In this document: piece by piece, positions 25,749-32,730 of the stretch | Layout of the letters: each line of letters opens with the position of its first letter | How positions within the stretch are numbered: the first letter of the stretch is position 1 | Assembly (NCBI GenBank): GCA_020845635.1 | Contig: JADLFI010000041.1 | Coordinates: 1 to 42,912 of the forward strand | Direction: 5' to 3' | DNA from: Bacteroidia bacterium | GTDB taxonomy: Bacteria > Bacteroidota > Bacteroidia > UBA4408 | DNA: 42,912 bases | Program-made: the position numbers and the translations under genes | The notes under the pieces: generated by a model | The model's database searches: none | Told to the model about the DNA's origin: nothing | The model's input: only the letters and a program-made list of their open reading frames with translations

Positions 25749-27017
25749 ATGAAACCCCTTGCATTGTTAATAAACTTCTTTGTATTTATACTGGTAATTC
25801 CATTATTGGGTTATGGGCAAAATGATTCACTATCGGCACAAAAATATAGCGAAATAGAGTTTGTAGCGGAGTTTACAGCCAAATCGAATGCTTTTCCCAA
25901 TAAGTTTTATACTGATTTTTACAAAGGCGGCTATCTTGATGAGAATCTAAAAATGAACGCTTCAAAGAGATTAAAAACAATTAACCGTTTTGGTGCCGAT
26001 GCTCATTTAGGACTTAGATTTAACCAAAGTATTGATACGCTTTTTGGACAAAGTGGTTGGGGTTACATTATTAAAGCAGCCGAAAAAAGGCACCTTAATT
26101 TAGAAATAACACGCGATTTTTTTATTGTTGGCTTTCATGGAAATGAACAGTATGAGGGAGATACCGCCCGTTTAGCCGAATTTAAACTTAACTTTATTTC
26201 GTGGCAGCAACTGGGTGGAGGACTAGAAAGAAGTTGGAAAGCCAAAAATTTTACTTACCGTGCCGGAATTGTTCTTTCTTTTTTAAACGGTCATAGCGCG
26301 CAATGGGCCAATATTGAAAAAGCCGACCTTTATACAGCTCCCGATGGACGTTATCTCAGCCTTGATTTTAAAGGCACGTATTACAAGTCAGATACGCTAA
26401 AGAAAAGACCATATTTTAAAATACCTTCCAATGGTATGGGTTTTGGACTTGATATGTATTATCAACTCACTACTAAAAACAATCATCATGTTCAAGTGAT
26501 GTTAAACGATTGGGGTTATCTGTATTGGAAGTCAAAACCAAGTGCGCATTACACGTTAGATACTTTGCTTCGCTTTGAGGGCATTAATATTCCCAATTTG
26601 CTAAGTATAAATGATTCGTTACTTAGCCTTTCGGTTGACAGTTTAAAGCAAAACATTATCAGTAAAGGTCACAAATCGTTTAAAACAGCTTTGCCGGGTA
26701 ATATACAAATAAGCTATATACACTCCATTATTCCGAATACTTTAAGTATTAATACCGGAGTAAAAATGAGGGTGTATGATACCTCTTACCGGCCTATGGT
26801 TTATGTTGGCACAAGTTATCGTTACAACAAAAAATTAGGACTAAATTTTAATGCCGGTTTTGGCGGATACGGAATACTTAACTGTAGTTTATTTTTACAT
26901 TATTTAATGACCAACAGGTTTATAATTGGCGTAGGTTCAAACCAAATAGAAGGAGTAGTATCGCCCCAAACAGCCAATGGCGAGAGTATTGTATTATTTA
27001 TAAAAAGTCGTTTTTAA
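25749..27017 (+). CDS. DUF5723-like outer-membrane protein
   Basis: This 422-residue protein has a signal peptide ending 'PLLGYGQ' and a beta-rich chain with the pattern of the DUF5723 family. Examples are 'LNLEITRDFFIVGFHGNEQYEGD' and 'LKLNFISWQQLGGGLERSW'-like segments in which barrel strands alternate with loops. The chain ends 'IVLFIKSRF', with a C-terminal Phe typical of outer-membrane barrels. Its function is unknown. The TAA stop overlaps the kdsA ATG by one base (TAATG), so translation is coupled. The family name is my best recognition and was not checked by search. Confidence 0.7.
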   Translation: MKPLALLINFFVFILVIPLLGYGQNDSLSAQKYSEIEFVAEFTAKSNAFPNKFYTDFYKGGYLDENLKMNASKRLKTINRFGADAHLGLRFNQSIDTLFGQSGWGYIIKAAEKRHLNLEITRDFFIVGFHGNEQYEGDTARLAEFKLNFISWQQLGGGLERSWKAKNFTYRAGIVLSFLNGHSAQWANIEKADLYTAPDGRYLSLDFKGTYYKSDTLKKRPYFKIPSNGMGFGLDMYYQLTTKNNHHVQVMLNDWGYLYWKSKPSAHYTLDTLLRFEGINIPNLLSINDSLLSLSVDSLKQNIISKGHKSFKTALPGNIQISYIHSIIPNTLSINTGVKMRVYDTSYRPMVYVGTSYRYNKKLGLNFNAGFGGYGILNCSLFLHYLMTNRFIIGVGSNQIEGVVSPQTANGESIVLFIKSRF

Positions 27018-27829
27018 TGGAACTGTCAATCAAAAATTTAAAACATCAGCAACAGCCTTGTTTTTTTCTTTTAGCCGGACCGTGTGTGGTGGAGAGCAAA
27101 GAAAATTTATTTGAAATAGCCGAACATTTAAGTATGGTTAGCCAAAAGCTAAAAATTCCATTTATTTTAAAAGCCTCCTATAAAAAGGCCAATCGTTCAA
27201 AGTTAAGCTCGTTTACCGGAATAGGTAACGAAAAAGCGTTGGAGTTACTGGCTATGGCCGGAGAAAAATATCAAATACCAACGGTTACCGATATTCATAC
27301 CGAGCAAGAGGCGGCATTAGCCTCTAAATACGTTGATGTATTGCAAATACCCGCTTTTCTATGCCGTCAAACCGAGTTGTTGGTAGCAGCAGGAAACACA
27401 GGAAAATGGGTAAACATCAAAAAAGGTCAGTTTGCTTCGGCTAACACAATGAAATATGCCGTTGAAAAAGTACAACAAACAGGCAACACCAATATAATGC
27501 TTACCGAAAGAGGAACAACTTTTGGTTATCATGATTTGGTGGTTGACTATCGCAATATTCCCGAAATGCAAAAACACGGAGTTCCGGTAGTGCTTGATGT
27601 TACACACTCATTACAACAACCTAACCAGGAAAGCGGAGTTACCGGAGGCAGACCCGATTTAATTCCGGTAATAGCTGCTGCAGGCATTGCAGCCGGAGCC
27701 AACGGGCTATTTATTGAAACACATCCCGACCCTTCAAAAGCCAAATCGGACGGGGCTAATATGTTAGCCCTGCATTTAATAGAACCTCTGTTGAGTAAAC
27801 TCGTAAAAATTTATCAAGCCACCCAATAA
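27017..27829 (+). CDS. kdsA: 3-deoxy-8-phosphooctulonate synthase (Kdo-8-P synthase)
   Basis: This 270-residue TIM-barrel enzyme condenses arabinose 5-phosphate and phosphoenolpyruvate to Kdo 8-phosphate for the LPS inner core. Motifs include 'LAGPCVVES' (19-27), 'FILKASYKKANRS', 'PTVTDIHTEQEA', 'NIKKGQFASANTM', 'LTERGTTFGYHDLVVD', 'LDVTHSLQQP' and 'GLFIETHPDPSKAKSDGAN'. Cys23 in the first motif stands where metal-independent enzymes such as the E. coli one have Asn, so this is the metal-dependent class, with the His, Glu and Asp ligands also present. It is tightly coupled to the preceding barrel gene and lies 2 nt before the next gene. Confidence 0.97.
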   Translation: MELSIKNLKHQQQPCFFLLAGPCVVESKENLFEIAEHLSMVSQKLKIPFILKASYKKANRSKLSSFTGIGNEKALELLAMAGEKYQIPTVTDIHTEQEAALASKYVDVLQIPAFLCRQTELLVAAGNTGKWVNIKKGQFASANTMKYAVEKVQQTGNTNIMLTERGTTFGYHDLVVDYRNIPEMQKHGVPVVLDVTHSLQQPNQESGVTGGRPDLIPVIAAAGIAAGANGLFIETHPDPSKAKSDGANMLALHLIEPLLSKLVKIYQATQ

Positions 27830-27831
27830 CT

Positions 27832-29343
27832 ATGCGAAGCTTTCTTTCATATCAATACGTTTTAAAACTTCTTGGTTTTTTTATGGTTATTACTCCTTGT
27901 TTAATACAGGCACAAACCCTAAAGTACCAGAAGGTTTATGGCGGCTACTCGTACGATTTTGGGAATGATTTGTTACAAAGCCCCGATACCGGGTATTTAT
28001 TACTTTGTACCTCCTCCAGCTTTTCGCCCAGTGCCGATTTTTATTTGCTAAAAACAGATAAGTACGGCAATTTTCAATGGAACAAAACCTATGGAGGTAA
28101 TGGTATTGAAGGCGCACGAAAACTAAAATACACACAAGATGGAAATATAATAATGGCCGGTTTTTCTGATAGCTTTGAAGGCCGTACTTATGATTTTTAT
28201 TTGGTAAAGGCAACAAGCACAGGCGATACCTTATGGACTAAACACTATGGTACTCCGGAATGGGATTTTGCCTATGGTATGGACACCTGTTCTGATGGGG
28301 GGTTTATTATGGTTGGAAAAACCTATGAAACCAACAATATGTACAGCGACATTTTAATGGTAAAAACCGATGCCGATGGAAATGAGCAATGGCAAAAGAA
28401 AATAGGTGGTTTGCTTGATGATGTTGCTTATGCCGTAATAAGTGTTCCGGGTGGTTATGTAATGTGTGGCACAACCGCTAATGGGATATATGGTGGTACT
28501 GATATTTATGTGGTAAAAACCGATTTGTTGGGAAATGTTTTGTGGCAAACCTACTATGGCGATATTTATGATGATGAAGGCACAGGAGTTTATTTGGCAA
28601 GTGATAATGCACTTGTTATTTCGGGCCATAAAAGAGAACAAGCCAACCCCAATAACTTTAATACCAATATCAGAAAACTAAGCCTTGACGGAACAAACTA
28701 CTGGCCTATGCCATACAGCTCAACAGGGAGCATTGATTTTAGAATAAATAATATTATTGAAGGATATCACAGAAAAATTACCAGTATAGGTTCATTTGAC
28801 GGAAACTCTCCGGGAATTAAAGATATGGTAATGTTTATTTGGGACACCACCGCCCAATACCTAAATGGAGGTACTTTTGGTGGTAGTTTTGATGATTATG
28901 GAAATAACATCATTAAAACATCAGATGGCGGATATGCAATGATAGGCTCCACACAAAGTTATGATTATACGCATTTGTCAAAAATATTTTTTGTAAAGAC
29001 AGATACCATCCTTCCTTCTGATGCTCCCGTTTCGGTTGTAATTGGCATTGAACCCCATCAGCTCTCGGTCAAAAACAATATATATCCTAACCCGGCCCAA
29101 GATGTTTTGTATATTAGGCTTGAACTGCCCGTAGATTTAGTGCTGAATAACCATATTCAACTAAACTTATATAACCAGTTGGGGCAAGCGCTTAATGCCG
29201 ATATTCATTACAGTATAAAAAGCATAAATAATAGTGCTATGTATCAAATACAAAGCAGCAGTTTGCCCAATGGTTTGTATTTTTACGAAATAACAGCTCC
29301 GGGGAAAACAATTGACCACGGAAAATTTATGATTAGTAAATAA
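27832..29343 (+). CDS. Secreted beta-propeller-like protein with T9SS type A sorting domain
   Basis: This 503-residue protein has a signal peptide ending 'CLIQAQ'. The middle contains about six repeats of roughly 55 residues with the pattern 'GG..xD.G....D.GY...G......D.yl.KtD..G...W...yGg', as in 'DKYGNFQWNKTYGGNGIEGARKL'. This is typical of the delta-60/SBBP-like propellers of Bacteroidota. The C-terminus starts with 'NNIYPNPAQDVLYI' and ends 'GLYFYEITAPGKTIDHGKFMISK', a standard T9SS type A domain. It should therefore be exported and attached to or released from the cell surface. Its stop overlaps the SDR start (TAATGG). The binding target is not predicted. Confidence 0.9.
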   Translation: MRSFLSYQYVLKLLGFFMVITPCLIQAQTLKYQKVYGGYSYDFGNDLLQSPDTGYLLLCTSSSFSPSADFYLLKTDKYGNFQWNKTYGGNGIEGARKLKYTQDGNIIMAGFSDSFEGRTYDFYLVKATSTGDTLWTKHYGTPEWDFAYGMDTCSDGGFIMVGKTYETNNMYSDILMVKTDADGNEQWQKKIGGLLDDVAYAVISVPGGYVMCGTTANGIYGGTDIYVVKTDLLGNVLWQTYYGDIYDDEGTGVYLASDNALVISGHKREQANPNNFNTNIRKLSLDGTNYWPMPYSSTGSIDFRINNIIEGYHRKITSIGSFDGNSPGIKDMVMFIWDTTAQYLNGGTFGGSFDDYGNNIIKTSDGGYAMIGSTQSYDYTHLSKIFFVKTDTILPSDAPVSVVIGIEPHQLSVKNNIYPNPAQDVLYIRLELPVDLVLNNHIQLNLYNQLGQALNADIHYSIKSINNSAMYQIQSSSLPNGLYFYEITAPGKTIDHGKFMISK

Positions 29344-30146
29344 TGGAGAATTATTATAATGGCAAAGTTATTTGGATAACCGGAGCCTCTTCGGGGATTG
29401 GTTGTGCCATAGCCGAGAAACTAAGTAGTTGCAACTCTACCATCATTATTTCGGCACGCAGAGAAAATGAGCTGCAAAACTTAAAAAGCCGCTTATCCGG
29501 AAAGCAAGCACAATTTCATGTACTTGCTTTTGATTTGTATGATTTAAACAGCTTTAAATCACTTACCGATAGTATCATACAGCAGTTTGGAAGAATAGAT
29601 ATACTTTTTAATAACGGAGGTATTAGCCAGCGCTCATTAGCCCTTGAAACAGGATTGGAAACCGACCGTAAACTGATGGAAGTAAATTATTTTTCAAACA
29701 TATATTTAAGCAAATGCGTTTTGCCTTATATGCTCAAGCAAAAATTCGGTCATATAGCTGTAACCAGCAGTATTTCGGGGAAATTCGGTTTTTATTATCG
29801 TTCAGGATATGCTGCTTCAAAGCATGCTTTACATGGATTCTATGAATCGCTTTATTTAGAGAACAAAGACCAAGGTTTATATATTACTATGATTTGTCCG
29901 GGGAGTATTAATACCCCAATAGCTCAAAATGCACTTGATAAAGATGGCAACAGTAGCGGTCAGCAAGACGAAAGATTAGAAAAAGGAATGGACTCTCGCT
30001 TATGTGCGGTACAGATTATAAAGGCCGTAGCCGCACAAAAGAAAGAAGTATTAATAGGAAACGAAGAACTTATTCCGGTATATTTAAAAAGATTTTTCCC
30101 CGCATTGTTTTGGAAAATAATAGTAAAGGTAAAACCAAAGAAGTAA
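29343..30146 (+). CDS. Short-chain dehydrogenase/reductase
   Basis: This 267-residue classical SDR has 'TGASSGIG' (13-20) for NAD(P) binding, 'NNGG' (90-93), a catalytic Ser in 'VTSSISGKFG' (142/143), and 'YAASK' (Tyr156, Lys160). The C-terminal 'LKRFFPALFWKIIVKVKPKK' looks like a membrane-associating tail, as in DHRS7-like members. Substrate is not predictable; lipids or sugars are common for this subgroup. The gene overlaps the stop of the propeller gene by one base and precedes an aminotransferase gene by 17 nt. Confidence 0.92.
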   Translation: MENYYNGKVIWITGASSGIGCAIAEKLSSCNSTIIISARRENELQNLKSRLSGKQAQFHVLAFDLYDLNSFKSLTDSIIQQFGRIDILFNNGGISQRSLALETGLETDRKLMEVNYFSNIYLSKCVLPYMLKQKFGHIAVTSSISGKFGFYYRSGYAASKHALHGFYESLYLENKDQGLYITMICPGSINTPIAQNALDKDGNSSGQQDERLEKGMDSRLCAVQIIKAVAAQKKEVLIGNEELIPVYLKRFFPALFWKIIVKVKPKK

Positions 30147-30163
30147 GTTTAAGAAAAAGAATC

Positions 30164-31357
30164 ATGACAAATTACCGCCAGTTATTTTTAGAACATAATG
30201 CCCAAACAACCTTTTTTCCGCTATTGTTAGAAATAGAAAAGGCAAATGGAGTTTATTTGTGGGACACCCAAGGCAAACAATATATTGACTTAATTTCAGG
30301 TATTGCGGTAAGCAATGTAGGGCACGGCAATAAACGAGTTATAGATGCCATAACCCACCAAGTACAACAATATATGCACCTTATGGTTTATGGTGAATTG
30401 GTTCAGAAACCACAGGTGTTATTTGCTCAAAAATTATGTTCCTTGTTGCCCGACAATCTGCAAAGTGTATATTTTGTTAACTCCGGAGCCGAAGCTGTAG
30501 ATGGGGCTTTAAAATTAGCTAAAAGATATACCGGAAGGCATCAAACAATTTCTTTCCGCAATGCTTATCACGGGAGCACACAAGGGGTACTGAGTATTAT
30601 GGGGAACGAAACGTATAAAAATGCTTACCGACCTTTAATTCCGGGAAATACCATTATAGAGTTTGGCAATCATGATGATTTAGACTATATCGACAAAAAT
30701 ACTGCTTGTGTAGTTGTTGAAACCATACAAGGCGAGGCCGGAGTACGCATTGCTGATAAGGCTTATTTTAAGGCTCTGCAAAATAAATGTAAAGCCAATG
30801 GAGTATTGCTTGTTTGTGACGAAATACAGTGCGGCATGGGAAGAACAGGCAAAATGTTTGCCTTTGAGCATTATGATATAATTCCTGACATATTATGTTT
30901 GAGTAAAAGTTTAGGAGGAGGAATGCCTTTAGGAGCTTTTATTTCTTCTAAAGATATTATGAAAACACTGGCTTATCAGCCAATATTAGGACATATTACT
31001 ACTTTTGGCGGTCATCCGGTTTGTTGTGCTGCCGGATTAGAAGCCTTGAATTATACTTTAGATTTAAAGCTTTGTGAAAGTATTGAGGAGAAAGAGAAAA
31101 TATTTAAACAATTATTGCAGCACCCAAAAATACTTGAAGTACGAGGCAAAGGTTTGTTAATGGCCGTACAATTTGAAAGTTTTGAAATAAATAAAAAAAT
31201 TATTGACACTTGCATAGCTAAAGGATTACTCACCGATTGGTTTTTGTTTTGTGATAGCGCTATGCGCATAGCACCACCGCTAACTATTGATACCACTCAG
31301 ATTTACGATGCATGTAAAATTATTATCAAGAGTATTGATGAGGTTTACGCATCATAA
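30164..31357 (+). CDS. Class III aminotransferase (ArgD/ornithine-aminotransferase-like)
   Basis: This 397-residue PLP enzyme starts at the ATG at 30164; an upstream in-frame extension lies within the SDR gene and has no coding character. Motifs include 'VNSGAEAVDGALKLAKRYTGR' (105-125, PLP phosphate), 'AYHGSTQGVLS', 'ETIQGEAGVR', 'LVCDEIQCGMGRTGK' (Asp219, contact with the pyridine N) and 'LCLSKSLGGGMPLGAF', with Lys248 forming the Schiff base. It is closest by pattern to acetylornithine/ornithine aminotransferases. The Arg-pathway role is not proven because no arg genes are nearby; it could act on another omega-amino substrate. Confidence 0.9.
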   Translation: MTNYRQLFLEHNAQTTFFPLLLEIEKANGVYLWDTQGKQYIDLISGIAVSNVGHGNKRVIDAITHQVQQYMHLMVYGELVQKPQVLFAQKLCSLLPDNLQSVYFVNSGAEAVDGALKLAKRYTGRHQTISFRNAYHGSTQGVLSIMGNETYKNAYRPLIPGNTIIEFGNHDDLDYIDKNTACVVVETIQGEAGVRIADKAYFKALQNKCKANGVLLVCDEIQCGMGRTGKMFAFEHYDIIPDILCLSKSLGGGMPLGAFISSKDIMKTLAYQPILGHITTFGGHPVCCAAGLEALNYTLDLKLCESIEEKEKIFKQLLQHPKILEVRGKGLLMAVQFESFEINKKIIDTCIAKGLLTDWFLFCDSAMRIAPPLTIDTTQIYDACKIIIKSIDEVYAS

Positions 31358-31494
31358 AGTAATATTATAACATTTTAATAAAGTCATCATTTCGTTAAAT
31401 TATAGTAGCAAATGTAGAGACGATGCGACAGATGCATATATTTTAACAGCCGCTATAACAAATAATATTTTGTACAAACCCTTCAGGAAATAAT

Positions 31495-32022
31495 ATGCAC
31501 CGGATTAGTGTTGACATAAAACAAGTAAGCATCAAAGAATTGCATCAACTACAAAATATAGGGAAACAAACCTTTTACGAAACCTTTGCGGCAAGCAATA
31601 CTCAGGAAGATATGAAAAAGTATCTTGCCAACAGTTTCTCTGCCAGCCAAATTAGTGCCGAGTTGAACAACCCACATACTTCCTATTATTTTGCATGGAT
31701 TAAGCATACCATATTGGCTTATATGAAGATTAATTTTGGTACAGCTCAAAGTGAACTTCAGCATCTAAATTCAATGGAAATAGAACGATTGTATGTTTTA
31801 AAACAATATCAGGGGAAAAGTGTAGGGCGTCAACTTCTTTATTTTGCAATACAAACAGCCCAAAGTAAACAACTTGATTATGTATGGCTTGGAGTTTGGG
31901 AAAATAATGTAAAAGCATTAAATTTTTATACAAAAAATGGTTTTGAAGAGTTTGATAAACACATTTTTGTTTTAGGAAACGATAAACAAACCGATATCCT
32001 AATGAAGCGAAAAGTAATTTAA
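31495..32022 (+). CDS. GNAT family N-acetyltransferase
   Basis: This 175-residue protein has the GNAT fold. The acetyl-CoA loop is 'LYVLKQYQGKSVGRQLLYFAI' (Gln/Arg-x-x-Gly-x-Gly/Ala pattern). It is followed by 'VWLGVWENNVKALNFYTKNGFEEFDKH', the usual motif B. The N-terminal 'GKQTFYETFAASNTQEDMKKYL' resembles PaiA-type polyamine acetyltransferases, so a small amine substrate is possible. It has its own 137-bp upstream region and is probably monocistronic. Confidence 0.9.
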   Translation: MHRISVDIKQVSIKELHQLQNIGKQTFYETFAASNTQEDMKKYLANSFSASQISAELNNPHTSYYFAWIKHTILAYMKINFGTAQSELQHLNSMEIERLYVLKQYQGKSVGRQLLYFAIQTAQSKQLDYVWLGVWENNVKALNFYTKNGFEEFDKHIFVLGNDKQTDILMKRKVI

Positions 32023-32184
32023 AAATTTCGTCTGTATCAAAGCATTTACAGAGGTTAAACTATTTATACTCTAATCGTAAATCATAGGGAGCCTCTCTAC
32101 TTCAAACCACATCCATACAAGTTATCTACAAAAGCATGGTGGTAAAAACCTACAAAAATTTTAGCATAATGTTTAATATTTAGA

Positions 32185-32192
32185 TAGATTTG
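32185..32192 (+). promoter_or_regulatory. Candidate -7 element for the repeat protein
   Basis: TAGATTTG matches TAnnTTTG exactly. The predicted start near 32198 leaves a leader of about 29 nt to the ATG at 32227. No clear -33 TTG is seen. Confidence 0.45.
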
Positions 32193-32226
32193 CATTAATA
32201 CAATCATTCAACAATAAATTATTTCA

Positions 32227-32703
32227 ATGAACTACATTTATTATACAATTTTATTTCTATTCTCTATCGGTGTTTCCTTTGCAGGAAGTAATAAACAAGC
32301 TAATTTCAAACCACAAATGTTGGAATTGGCATACCAACAACAGGAAAGCTCTTTGTCCGGTTTATTAAGCGAATTAAGTGATGGAATAAAACCAAAAGCG
32401 TATAAGAAAGCATGGAAAAATGAAAGTGCCGCGTGGAAAGATAAAGTAAACAATGCTGCTGATGTTACGGAGTTGAGTAAGGCTATGCTTAGCTTAGCCG
32501 AAAATATTAAAGAAGGTTCATACAAACCTAGCTGGGAAAAGAATTTACCAAAGTGGACTAAGCAGGTAAAAGAGGCCAGAAGCCATTTAGCCCTAGCCGG
32601 ATTACTTAAAACATTGTATAATAATTTAAACCAAGAGGCTTTTAACGACACTTGGAAAGAGAGGAGCGCGCAGTGGGTTGAAACCTTAGGGAAAATAGAG
32701 TAA
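32227..32703 (+). CDS. Secreted protein made of three 40-residue helical repeats
   Basis: This 158-residue protein has a signal peptide (about 1-20, 'IGVSFAGS') followed by three repeats with an exact 40-residue period. Equivalent positions are Leu43/83/123, Leu50/90/130, Tyr59/Tyr99/Phe139, Trp63/103/143, Trp70/110/150 and Val74/Val114/Leu154. Each unit appears to be two amphipathic helices, the second of form 'Y..xW......W...V', and each repeat is Lys-rich. I do not recognise the family. The protein is exported and precedes the subtilisin-like protease by 27 bp on the same strand, so they are probably co-transcribed. A role as inhibitor, chaperone or partner of the protease is only a guess. 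Confidence 0.8.
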   Translation: MNYIYYTILFLFSIGVSFAGSNKQANFKPQMLELAYQQQESSLSGLLSELSDGIKPKAYKKAWKNESAAWKDKVNNAADVTELSKAMLSLAENIKEGSYKPSWEKNLPKWTKQVKEARSHLALAGLLKTLYNNLNQEAFNDTWKERSAQWVETLGKIE

Positions 32704-32730
32704 CTATTGATAAACAAAAAATTTCCTGCC

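Noticed and set aside
30002-30163. N-terminal extension of the aminotransferase
   Set aside because: It overlaps the SDR gene in another frame and reads as basic, low-complexity sequence; family members begin close to 'MTNYRQLFLEHNA'.
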